From assembly GCF_018398315.1 (NCBI RefSeq), contig NZ_JAHBRW010000001.1:3790501-3854500 (forward strand): a DNA stretch of 64,000 nt. The letters are read 5' to 3'. The translations under genes and the position numbers were made by a program. Shown one piece after another: positions 18,180 to 26,216 of the stretch (position 1 is its first letter; the number at the start of each line of letters is the position of its first letter). Under the pieces are notes generated by a model. The model was not told the origin of the DNA. It worked only from the letters and a program-made list of their open reading frames with translations, and searched no databases. Source of the stretch: Chelatococcus sp. YT9 (lineage in GTDB: Bacteria; Pseudomonadota; Alphaproteobacteria; Rhizobiales; Beijerinckiaceae).

Positions 18180-18220
18180 CGGCGCCCGGATCCGCCTCCA
18201 TCAGAATTCAGGACCTGTGA

Positions 18221-19516
18221 ATGTCCAGTGTAGAGCTATCCCTCGCCAACACGGCGACAGATGACGTGCCAGCCTTGGGGCGTTATCGCGATCCAGTCGT
18301 CTCACCTCACCAGTCGGCCTCCGATTTCATCGCCGCCGCGAAGACGCTGAGCGCGGAACTCGCCGCCGGCGCCTCCGAGCGGGATCGGGAGAGCCGCCAT
18401 CCGCATGCGGAGCTCGAAGCGGTTCGCAAGGCGGGCCTCAGCGCCATTCGCCTGCCGCGCGATTATGGCGGTCCGCATCTCTCCTACGCCAACACCGTCA
18501 AGGTGCTGATCCTGCTCGCCAAGGGGGATTCCAGCGTCGCCCAGGTGCTGCTGCCGCATTTCACCACGGTGGAGCGCATCCGGCTGATGGCGACGGAGCC
18601 ACAACGCCGCCGCTGGCTCCGGGCGATCCGCCATGGCGCCATCGTCAGCGGCGCCACTACCGAGCGCGGCAGCAAGGTCCGCACAGATATCGCGACCACA
18701 TTGACGCGCGACGGCGCGGGTTTCCGACTCAACGGCACGAAATTCTACAGCACCGGCGGGCTGATGGCCGACATCCTGCGCGTCACGGCGCGGGATGAGG
18801 ACGGCCGGACCGTCTCCGTGCTCTTTCCGAAGACGCGCGAGGGCGTGCACCAGATCGACGACTGGCGCGCCATGGGTCAGCGCGGCACGGCGAGCGGCAC
18901 CACGGAGTTCCATGACGTCGCGGTGTCGGCCGACGAGGTCATGCCCTTCGACGCCAAGGAGGGCAGCACGCGCAACTACCAGGCCGCCGGCACCCAGTTG
19001 CTCCATTCCACCATCGAGGTGGGGATCGCGCTTGCCGCGTTGGACGACACCACTCGCTTCGTGCGGGAGAATGCGCGCGTGCAGGCCGAAAGCGGCGTGA
19101 CGCGCGCCGGCGACGACCCTTATGTGCTCTACACGGTCGGTGACATCGCGGCTCGCGCGCATACCGCCCGCGCCGCGCTTCTCTGGGCGGCGGAGGCGGT
19201 CGATCACGCCCATGACATCTGGCACCAGCGCTGGCTGACCGGATCTACGCCCTGGTCGGAGGTGGAGCCGGTCCTGATCGAGGCTTCCATCGCGGTGGCC
19301 GAGGCGAAGATCGTCTGCAACGAAGCCGCGCTCAAGGCCGGTGAACTGCTCTACGAGGTCGGCGGCGCCTCTGCGACCCTCAGCCATCGCAACCTGGACC
19401 GCCACTGGCGCAACGCGCGGACACACACGACCCACGACGCCACGTCCTATAAATACAAGGTCGTCGGCAATTACTACACCAATGATACGCCGCCGCCGAT
19501 CACGATGTACTATTGA
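18221..19516 (+). CDS. Acyl-CoA-dehydrogenase-fold monooxygenase, DszC/SfnB type (copy B)
   Basis: 431 aa, same family as the gene at 10479-11702. Blocks: RKAGLSAIRLPRDYGGPHLS, NGTKFYSTGGLMADILRVTA, RAMGQRGTASGTTEFHDVAV and the C-terminal RHWRNARTHTTHDATSYK. The extra N-terminus of about 25 residues (LANTATDDVPALGRYRDP) is not present in copy A. The two copies stand at mirrored positions around the divergent binding proteins. Reaction expected: FMNH2 and O2 dependent oxidation at S (or N) or use of a thioether/sulfone carbon. No reductase in the operon. Confidence 0.91.
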   Translation: MSSVELSLANTATDDVPALGRYRDPVVSPHQSASDFIAAAKTLSAELAAGASERDRESRHPHAELEAVRKAGLSAIRLPRDYGGPHLSYANTVKVLILLAKGDSSVAQVLLPHFTTVERIRLMATEPQRRRWLRAIRHGAIVSGATTERGSKVRTDIATTLTRDGAGFRLNGTKFYSTGGLMADILRVTARDEDGRTVSVLFPKTREGVHQIDDWRAMGQRGTASGTTEFHDVAVSADEVMPFDAKEGSTRNYQAAGTQLLHSTIEVGIALAALDDTTRFVRENARVQAESGVTRAGDDPYVLYTVGDIAARAHTARAALLWAAEAVDHAHDIWHQRWLTGSTPWSEVEPVLIEASIAVAEAKIVCNEAALKAGELLYEVGGASATLSHRNLDRHWRNARTHTTHDATSYKYKVVGNYYTNDTPPPITMYY

Positions 19517-19556
19517 ATGCATCGATCAACATGCGGACTGATGGTGAGGACAGGTC

Positions 19557-20375
19557 ATGGATCTCGGTTTGACAGGTAAAGTCGTGCTGGTCACGGGCGG
19601 CAGCAAGGGCCTCGGGTTAGCTGCGGCCGAGGCCTTCGCCCGCGAAGGCGCGCGTGTCGCCATCGCCTCGCGCGATCCCACCAATCTGGCGCGGGGGAAG
19701 GATCTGCTCGGGGGCAAAGGGTACAGCATCCACGCGATTGTCGCCGATTTCGGCGATGCGGCCGAGGCGGCGCGCGCCATCGATGAGGTGGAGGCCCGGC
19801 TCGGTCCGATCGAGGTGCTCGTCAACAGCGCCGGCGCGGCGCGGCGCACGCCGGCGGAGGCGCTCGATCCCGCCGCATGGCGCGCTGGGCTGGAGGCCAA
19901 GTTCTTTCCCTATATCCACGCGCAGGATGCCGTTCTGAAGCGCCTGCGTGCTCGCGCGGAAACGGACGGCACGGCGCCGCCGCCTCGCCAGATCGGCGCG
20001 ATCGTGAATATCGTCGGCACCGGTGGGCGATTTCCTGCGGACAACCACCTGCCCGGCGGCTCAGCTAACGCGGCGTTGCTGCTCTCGACGCTTGGGCTCG
20101 CAAAATACTACGCGCGCTACGGCATTCGCATCAACGCCATCAATCCCGGCATCACACTGACCAGCCGGGTAGAGCAGAACTTGGCGCTTGAGCAGGAAAG
20201 GCTTGGCATCAGCCGTGAGGAAGCTCTGGCGCGCGGACAGGCGGAGACGCCATTGCGCCGCTACGGGGAGGCCCATGAGATCGCCGACGTCGCCGTGTTC
20301 CTCGCCAGCGAGCGCGCCAGCTATGTGGTCGGCGCGCTGGTCGCCGTCGACGGCGGCCAGGCAGCCGTCTTCTAG
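19557..20375 (+). CDS. Short-chain dehydrogenase/reductase family protein lacking the YxxxK pair
   Basis: 272 aa Rossmann protein: VLVTGGSKGLGLAAAEAFAR holds the TGxxxGxG cofactor loop, NSAG and RINAINPGITLTSRVEQN are also classical. Where the catalytic Tyr-x3-Lys should be, the sequence reads LPGGSANAALLLSTLGLAKY, so both Tyr and Lys appear replaced, and the preceding Ser position is IVGTGG. It either uses other residues or binds a cofactor without classical reduction. AGGACAGG precedes ATG. It is 40 nt after the DszC-like gene and 10 nt before the permease, clearly within the operon. Confidence 0.88.
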   Translation: MDLGLTGKVVLVTGGSKGLGLAAAEAFAREGARVAIASRDPTNLARGKDLLGGKGYSIHAIVADFGDAAEAARAIDEVEARLGPIEVLVNSAGAARRTPAEALDPAAWRAGLEAKFFPYIHAQDAVLKRLRARAETDGTAPPPRQIGAIVNIVGTGGRFPADNHLPGGSANAALLLSTLGLAKYYARYGIRINAINPGITLTSRVEQNLALEQERLGISREEALARGQAETPLRRYGEAHEIADVAVFLASERASYVVGALVAVDGGQAAVF

Positions 20376-20385
20376 GAGCCGGGCA

Positions 20386-21369
20386 ATGTCATCCTCGCTT
20401 GTCTATGTCCTGCGCCGGCTGATCCAGGCCATTCCGATGGCCTTTGCGATCATTCTCGTCAATTTCGTGCTGCTAAAGCTGACGCCGGGCGACCTCGTGG
20501 ACGTAATGGCGGGAGAGTCCGGCTCGGCGACGCCGGAATATATGGACAGTCTGCGGAAGCTCTACGGCCTCGACATTCCGGTCCATGAGCAGTTCTTCAA
20601 CTATATCTACAACATCCTGCATTTCGATCTCGGCTATTCGTTCCGGCAGAACATGGCGGTGATTGATCTCATCTCGGAGCGCTTGCCGGCAACGATCCTG
20701 CTCTCGCTCACCGCGATCGCCTTCGCGCTGATTGTCGGTGTCACGTTCGGCGCGATTGCCGCGCGCTACCGCGGCGGTCTTCTCGACGAGGCGATTTCGG
20801 TCATCTCCACCATGGGCTTCGCGACCCCGCTCTTCTGGGTCGGGCTGATGCTTATCGTTGTGTTCTCGATCGAATTGCGCTGGCTGCCCTCGGCGGGGCT
20901 CGTCACGATCGGCGCGGGCTACGCGGGCTATTGGGACGAGATGCGCGACGTGGCGGTTCATCTCGTCCTGCCCGCGCTCACGCTCAGCCTCTTTTTTCTG
21001 TCGATCTACGTGCGCATTACACGCTCGGCGATGCTCGAGGTCTATGGACTGGATTTCGTCCGCACGGCGCGCGCCAAGGGGGTAGGGGGCCTGCGCCTCA
21101 TCCTGCGCCATGTGCTGCGCAACGCCCTCCTGCCGATCGTCACCGTCACGGGGCTGCAGGTCGGCGCCATCTTCGGCGGCACGATCGTCACCGAGACCGT
21201 CTTCGGGTGGCCCGGGGTCGGCCGGCTGGCGCATGAAGCCGTCTTCTCCCGCGACGTCAATCTCCTGCTCGGGATTTTCCTATGTTCATCGATGATCGTG
21301 ATCGTGGTCAACTTGTTCGTGGACCTGCTCTACGCGGTGCTGGATCCGCGGGTGGAGGTTCGGCGCTGA
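20386..21369 (+). CDS. ABC transporter permease, DppB/OppB type
   Basis: 327 aa inner-membrane permease: LVYVLRRLIQAIPMAFAIIL, LLKLTPGDLVDVMAGESG, EAA-loop DFVRTARAKGVGGLRLILRH (about residue 225) and C-terminal VLDPRVEVRR. ATG at 20386 has AGGAG seven bases upstream; the reading frame extends 66 codons upstream but that part overlaps the SDR gene in another frame. It pairs with the permease that begins inside its stop codon. Likely partner of binding proteins A and B. Confidence 0.94.
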   Translation: MSSSLVYVLRRLIQAIPMAFAIILVNFVLLKLTPGDLVDVMAGESGSATPEYMDSLRKLYGLDIPVHEQFFNYIYNILHFDLGYSFRQNMAVIDLISERLPATILLSLTAIAFALIVGVTFGAIAARYRGGLLDEAISVISTMGFATPLFWVGLMLIVVFSIELRWLPSAGLVTIGAGYAGYWDEMRDVAVHLVLPALTLSLFFLSIYVRITRSAMLEVYGLDFVRTARAKGVGGLRLILRHVLRNALLPIVTVTGLQVGAIFGGTIVTETVFGWPGVGRLAHEAVFSRDVNLLLGIFLCSSMIVIVVNLFVDLLYAVLDPRVEVRR

Positions 21370-22226
21370 CGGCGGTCGCGCTCGCCCTGCCACGGCTCAT
21401 CGGGCTCGGGCGCTTCAAGACATCGCGCGCCCTCATCGTCGGTGGCCTGCTGCTCGCGGTGATCGTCTTCATCGCACTGACCGCGGGGATGCTCTATCCG
21501 GGCGACCCCCGCGACATGGTGGGACCGGCTAACCTCTGGCCGGGCGTCGATCCCCGTTTTCCGCTGGGGACGGATATGATGGGGCGCGACATGGCGGCAG
21601 CGATGGCGCATTCGGCGAGCATTTCGCTGATCGTCGGTGTCGCCGCGACAGCCGTCGCGCTGATCGTCGGCGTCACCTTCGGGGCGCTGGCGGGCTACTG
21701 CGGCGGCGTGGTGGACGATATCCTGATGCGCATCAGCGAGTTGTTCCAGACCATGCCGGGGCTCCTTTTCACCATCATCATCGTGGTGATCCTCGGCCCA
21801 TCGATCGCCAGCATCACCTTCGCCATCGGGATTACATCCTGGCCGCAGATCGCCCGGCTGGTGCGCGCCGAGGCATTCCGGGTGCGGCAGCTCGATTTCG
21901 TGCTGGCGGCGGTCGCCATGGGCATGAGCCCGGCGCGTGTCATCCTGCGCCATGTGCTGCCGAACAGCCTCGCGCCCGTCGTCGTGGCGGCCTCGATCCT
22001 CGTCGCCCAGGCGATCCTGTCGGACGCCTCGCTGTCCTTCCTCGGGCTCGGCGACCCCAATGTCATGAGCTGGGGCAGCATGGTGGGCGCTGGCCGCCCG
22101 ATGCTCCGCACCGCCTGGTACATGACCGCGCTGCCAGGTGGCGCGATCTTCCTCACCGTCATGAGCTTCATGCTCATCGGCAATGGCCTCAACGACCTCT
22201 TCAACCCCCGCACATCCGTGGAATGA
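21366..22226 (+). CDS. ABC transporter permease, DppC/OppC type, probable CTG start
   Basis: 286 aa permease with LGTDMMGRDMAAAMAHSASI (DppC landmark), GVTFGALAGYCGGVVDDILM, LDFVLAAVAMGMSPARVILR (EAA loop) and LIGNGLNDLFNPRTSVE at the end. In this frame no ATG, GTG or TTG lies at a sensible place: ATG 21282 would put 28 residues of out-of-frame upstream gene at the N-terminus and has no ribosome site. CTG at 21366 overlaps the upstream TGA as CTGA and has GTGGAGG 7 nt upstream, giving MTAVALALPRLIGLGRF. I take CTG as the start; a sequence error converting ATGA to CTGA is the alternative. No ATPase follows. Confidence 0.88.
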   Translation: MTAVALALPRLIGLGRFKTSRALIVGGLLLAVIVFIALTAGMLYPGDPRDMVGPANLWPGVDPRFPLGTDMMGRDMAAAMAHSASISLIVGVAATAVALIVGVTFGALAGYCGGVVDDILMRISELFQTMPGLLFTIIIVVILGPSIASITFAIGITSWPQIARLVRAEAFRVRQLDFVLAAVAMGMSPARVILRHVLPNSLAPVVVAASILVAQAILSDASLSFLGLGDPNVMSWGSMVGAGRPMLRTAWYMTALPGGAIFLTVMSFMLIGNGLNDLFNPRTSVE

Positions 22227-22268
22227 GCCGCCCCGGCGCTCGCCCGCAGTCCTTCAGGAACTCATCCG

Positions 22269-23063
22269 ATGAATGCCGTGACCCAGAACCTCGCCCCCGC
22301 CCATGATCGCCGGCAGGAAACCGCCGAGCAGCGTCAGGCGCGGATCGATCTTGCCGCCTCCCAGCGCCTCGCCGTCATCCAGGAGATGAGCGAGGGCATC
22401 TACAACCACTTTACTTTGGCGGTCCCCGGCACCGATGACCGCTTCTATGTCAGCCCGCTCGGCCTGCACTGGTCCGAGGTGACCGCGAGCGGTCTCCTGA
22501 CGGTGGACTATGAGGGGCGCGTGCTGGACGGCGACGGCGCCCTGCAGCGCTCCGCCTATTGCATCCATGCGCCGATCCACCGGCGCAAGCCCCAGCACGC
22601 GGCGCTTCTGCACACGCACATGCCGTACACCAGCGCCTTGACGCGCCTCAAGGACCAGCGGCTCCTGCCGATAGGACACACCGAGGCGCAACTCATCGAG
22701 CAGATCGCCTATGATGAGGATTACACCGGCCTCGCGCGTGATCCGGCGGAAGGCGAGCGCCTTGCTGACATTCTCGGCGACAAGACCATCCTGTTCATGG
22801 CCCATCACGGTGTGTTGGTCGCCGGGCACACGGTGGCGGAAGCCTACGACCGGCTCTATCAGCTCGAGCGCTCGGCCCGCGTCCAGCTCTTCGCCCAGTG
22901 GACCGGCCAGCCCCTGCGCTATCTCACCGAGGAGATGGTCAAGCATGTGCATGCGCAGATCACGGGCACGGCCCTGACCAACCGCGCGAAATCCGGCTTC
23001 GACCTGCATTTCGACGCGCTGAAGCGGCTGCTCGATCGCCAGAATCCCGGGTATCGCGACTGA
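22269..23063 (+). CDS. Class II aldolase/adducin family protein
   Basis: 264 aa. The fold is shown by EMSEGIYNHFTLAVPGTDDR (phosphate/substrate loop region), metal-ligand histidines in ALLHTHMPYTSAL (about residue 118) and FMAHHGVLVAGHTVAEAYDR (about 178), which matches the zinc triad of class II aldolases and epimerases. Typical relatives cleave sugar-phosphate-like or hydroxy-acid substrates; many in catabolic operons are decarboxylases or lyases. AGGAA precedes ATG. It lies 42 nt after the permease and may cleave a carbon skeleton produced by the monooxygenases. Confidence 0.9.
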   Translation: MNAVTQNLAPAHDRRQETAEQRQARIDLAASQRLAVIQEMSEGIYNHFTLAVPGTDDRFYVSPLGLHWSEVTASGLLTVDYEGRVLDGDGALQRSAYCIHAPIHRRKPQHAALLHTHMPYTSALTRLKDQRLLPIGHTEAQLIEQIAYDEDYTGLARDPAEGERLADILGDKTILFMAHHGVLVAGHTVAEAYDRLYQLERSARVQLFAQWTGQPLRYLTEEMVKHVHAQITGTALTNRAKSGFDLHFDALKRLLDRQNPGYRD

Positions 23064-23108
23064 TCCCGCCTCTGCTGCTCCAGCCCTCATGAAGCCAAGG
23101 AGAGTGCC

Positions 23109-24728
23109 ATGAATGCGCCCACGAGCGTGATCCTGCGGGGGACACCGCAAGGCACGCCATTGATCGATGTGACAACCCTGCGTGCATGGCTCGCGGGAGA
23201 GGGGGAAATCGCCTTCGTTGACGTGCGGGAAGAGGGCCTTCACGGCGAAGGGCACCCGCTGCTTGCCGTCAACGTGCCCTACAGCCGGCTTGAGATCGAT
23301 TTCCCCCGGCTGGTACCACGGCCCGCGACGCGGATCGTTCTGCTCGCGGAGGAGGGGATCGGGCCGTCGGCCGCGCGGCGGCTGGCGGATCTCGGCTATG
23401 GAGATGTTCATCTCGTCCTGGGCGGTCTCGCGGCCTGGGAGGCGGCGGGCGAGCCGCTGTTCACAAGCGTCAACGTACCGAGCAAGGCTTTTGCCGAATG
23501 CGTCGAGCATGCCTACCACACCCCGGACATCACGGCCGAAGAACTCGACCGGTTGATCAAGTCCAAGGCTGACGTCGTCGTTCTCGATAGTCGGACGAGT
23601 GAGGAATTCGCGCGCTTCCACGTGCCGGGCGCCATCAGTGCGCCGGGCCCCGAGATCGTGCATCGCTTCGCCGAACTCGTGCCATCGCCAGACACCTATG
23701 TCGTCGTCTCCTGCGCGGGGCGGACACGTGGCATCATCGGGGCGCAGGCCCTGATCAACGCGGGCGTGCCGAACCGAGTGGCGGCGCTCTCCGGCGGCAC
23801 TCAGGGCTGGCGGCTCGCGGGGCTTGATCTCGAACGCGAGGCGCCGCCCCCGCCGCGCCAGACGCTTGGCCTCAGGGCGCGAGAGGAGGCGCGCAAGCGC
23901 GCGGATGCGCTCGGCGTCCGTTTCGGCGTCCCGGTGATCACACCGCTTCGGCTCGCGGAATGGCGGGACGACCCGGCCCGCACGACCTATGTGTTCGATG
24001 TCCGTCAGCCCGAGGAGTACACGGCAGGCCATGCCATGGGAAGCGTGTCCGCACAGGGCGGACAGCTGGTTCAGGCCCTCGACAAATGGGTCGGCACGCG
24101 CGGCGCGCGGATCGTGCTGACCGACGACGACGGTGTCAGGGCGATTGTGACGGCCCATTGGCTGCGCCAGCTCGGCTGGGATGTGTCCGTCCTGCCCGGA
24201 CTGATCAGCGGCACCGTCCCGGCCGCCGGCCATGGCGAGGTTGTCTCCTTCCCCCGTCCGCCACGCCTCATGCCGGATGAGGCCAAGGCATGGCTTGACG
24301 CGGGCGCTGCGCTCATTTCGGCTGATGCAAGCGAGGACTACCGGCGTGGCCATCCCGGCGGGGCGATCTGGACCAATCGCTCGCGGCTGCCACAGTTGCC
24401 GCCGGAGGTTTGCAATGCCGTCCGGATCGTCGTGGCGGCCGCTGATGTCGGTCTCGCCGAGCTTGTTGCACGCGATCTGCGCGACGACGGTCTGGACGCC
24501 GCGGTGCTGGCCGGCGGTGCGCCAGCCTGGCGAGAAGCCGGGCTGGAGGTTGTGGCGACGCCCGGGGAGCCTCCGGACGACGAGCGGATCGATACGCTCT
24601 TCTGGCTGCACGATCGCCACGGCGGCAATCTCGCGGCGTCCCGCGCCTATCTCGACTGGGAGCTCGGCCTGCCGGCGGCGGTCGCGAAGAGCGGCACCAC
24701 GGGGTTCAGGATCGGCCCCGTCGTCTGA
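23109..24728 (+). CDS. Rhodanese-related sulfurtransferase with four rhodanese-like domains
   Basis: 539 aa, four successive rhodanese modules of about 120-130 residues. Only module 2 has the catalytic Cys loop (VVVSCAGRTRGIIGAQALIN, about residue 200). At the equivalent position module 1 has LLAEEGIGPSA, module 3 LTDDDGVRAIV and module 4 VAAADVGLAEL, so three are inactive or structural. Active rhodaneses carry sulfane sulfur as a Cys persulfide. Module boundaries are visible from repeated AFVDVREEG, VVLDSRTSEEF, VFDVRQPEEY and ISADASEDY. It is the last gene of the plus-strand operon and the best pointer to sulfur chemistry. AAGGAGAG precedes ATG. Confidence 0.92.
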   Translation: MNAPTSVILRGTPQGTPLIDVTTLRAWLAGEGEIAFVDVREEGLHGEGHPLLAVNVPYSRLEIDFPRLVPRPATRIVLLAEEGIGPSAARRLADLGYGDVHLVLGGLAAWEAAGEPLFTSVNVPSKAFAECVEHAYHTPDITAEELDRLIKSKADVVVLDSRTSEEFARFHVPGAISAPGPEIVHRFAELVPSPDTYVVVSCAGRTRGIIGAQALINAGVPNRVAALSGGTQGWRLAGLDLEREAPPPPRQTLGLRAREEARKRADALGVRFGVPVITPLRLAEWRDDPARTTYVFDVRQPEEYTAGHAMGSVSAQGGQLVQALDKWVGTRGARIVLTDDDGVRAIVTAHWLRQLGWDVSVLPGLISGTVPAAGHGEVVSFPRPPRLMPDEAKAWLDAGAALISADASEDYRRGHPGGAIWTNRSRLPQLPPEVCNAVRIVVAAADVGLAELVARDLRDDGLDAAVLAGGAPAWREAGLEVVATPGEPPDDERIDTLFWLHDRHGGNLAASRAYLDWELGLPAAVAKSGTTGFRIGPVV

Positions 24729-24730
24729 GA

Positions 24731-25945
24731 TCAGAGTACTGGTTGCGCCTTGATCCGGCTTGCAGGGTCAAGGCGCAGGGATATGAGGGTTAGCACGAGC
24801 GCCATCACCGCCAGCGCCGAGCCCATCCATGGCAGCATCTGGTAGGGCAGGCCGAGGGTGAGGCCTACCCCTCCAAACCAGGCGCCTATCGCGTTGCCGA
24901 AGTTGAAGGCGCCCTGATTGAGCGTGGACGCCAAGTTGGGCGCACCGGCGGCTTCGGTGACGACGCGCGTCTGCAGGGGGGGCACGAGCGCGAACGCCAC
25001 GAGCCCCCAGACCACCAGCGTGACGCCGGTGAGCACCGGCGACAAGCTCGTGACGGAGAACAAGGCGAGCACGGGGATCAGCACTGCCAACGCGCCGACG
25101 ATCGACCCCATGAGCCGCCAATCAGCCAGACGGCCGCCGATGACATTGCCAACGGTCAACCCGATGCCGAACAAGAGGAGCATAAGGGTGACGCCACGGG
25201 CTGAAATCTGGGTGACGTTCTGCAGGATTGGTGTGATGTAGGTGAACACGCTGAACATGCTCGCCGACACCGCGACGCTGATGGCCATGGCGAGAATGAC
25301 CTGAGCACTGCGGAGCGAGCCTGCCTCGCGCCTGAGGTTCATCGGCGGAACGGGAATGTTGCGCGGCAGCCAGAGCTGAAGTGCGACGGCGGCCACGATA
25401 CCGATGAGGGCGACGGCGAAGAATGCGTTACGCCAGCCGAGCTGGCCGCCCAGGGCAGTGCCGAATGGCACTCCGAGCACATTGGCGAGGGTGAGGCCGG
25501 CGAACATCATCGCAATCGCTTGCGCCCGCTTGCGGGGCTTGACGAGGGCCGCCGCGACGACCGCGCCGAGGCCGAAGAAGGCGCCATGGCAGAGCGCGGT
25601 GACGACGCGGGCAACCATGAGCAGGCTGTAGTTGGGCGCGAGGGCGCAGAGCAGGTTGCCGACGATGAACACCGCCATGAGCAGCATCAACGCCCAGCGG
25701 CGATCCATTTTCGCCGTAGCGATGGCGAGGAAAGGCGAGCCGAATGTAACGCTGAGCGCATAGCCGGTCACCAGGAGCCCGGCTTGCGGGATGGTGACGC
25801 CGAGATCCGTGGCGACATCGGGGAGGAGCCCCATGATGACGAACTCGGTGGTCCCGATGCCGAAAGACGCTGCTGCAAGTGCGAAAAGAGGAAGGCGTGA
25901 CGAAGGCGCCGCCAGGGGAGCCACGGTCTCGGATTGTACGGTCAT
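24731..25945 (-). CDS. MFS transporter, DHA1-like drug/metabolite exporter
   Basis: 404 aa, about 12 hydrophobic helices. N-terminal FALAAASFGIGTTEFVIMGL and LLPDVATDLGVTIPQAGLLV followed by GSPFLAIATAKMDRRWALML (motif A-like loop) are typical of the AraJ/YdhP-like DHA1 proteins, which export sugars, purines or drugs. ATG at 25945 is used; a GTG 30 nt upstream is possible. It is convergent with the rhodanese gene, the two stop codons being only 2 nt apart, leaving no room for a conventional terminator. May export an end product or toxic intermediate. Confidence 0.9.
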   Translation of the reverse strand: MTVQSETVAPLAAPSSRLPLFALAAASFGIGTTEFVIMGLLPDVATDLGVTIPQAGLLVTGYALSVTFGSPFLAIATAKMDRRWALMLLMAVFIVGNLLCALAPNYSLLMVARVVTALCHGAFFGLGAVVAAALVKPRKRAQAIAMMFAGLTLANVLGVPFGTALGGQLGWRNAFFAVALIGIVAAVALQLWLPRNIPVPPMNLRREAGSLRSAQVILAMAISVAVSASMFSVFTYITPILQNVTQISARGVTLMLLLFGIGLTVGNVIGGRLADWRLMGSIVGALAVLIPVLALFSVTSLSPVLTGVTLVVWGLVAFALVPPLQTRVVTEAAGAPNLASTLNQGAFNFGNAIGAWFGGVGLTLGLPYQMLPWMGSALAVMALVLTLISLRLDPASRIKAQPVL

Positions 25946-26216
25946 GAAGATACCGGCGTGATGAAAGCGTTGCACCGCATGCGAGTTCAGGCCGGCGGAT
26001 GGAGCCCCACCAAGTGACCAAGACCGAAGCCCAACCCCTCCTGTTTATACTGCGCTGCAATATCACCGCATTGAATTCTCTGCATGAGCAACCGGCGAAA
26101 AATGCATCCGTGCCTGCTGTAAGGTTGGGGCCAGACGTTGTTCGGAATGGCAGCGGAGCCCATGTGCTGGACAGCTGTTCGGGTATTGCGCGCAACCGTT
26201 TCTCGGAGTGAGCAGC

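Noticed and set aside
21282-21365. N-terminal extension of the second permease from ATG 21282
   Set aside because: It is the shifted frame of the upstream permease, Gly/Arg-rich, without a ribosome site.
22254-24620. 788-codon minus-strand frame
   Set aside because: Antisense shadow of the aldolase and rhodanese genes; its composition is that of reversed GC-rich coding DNA.
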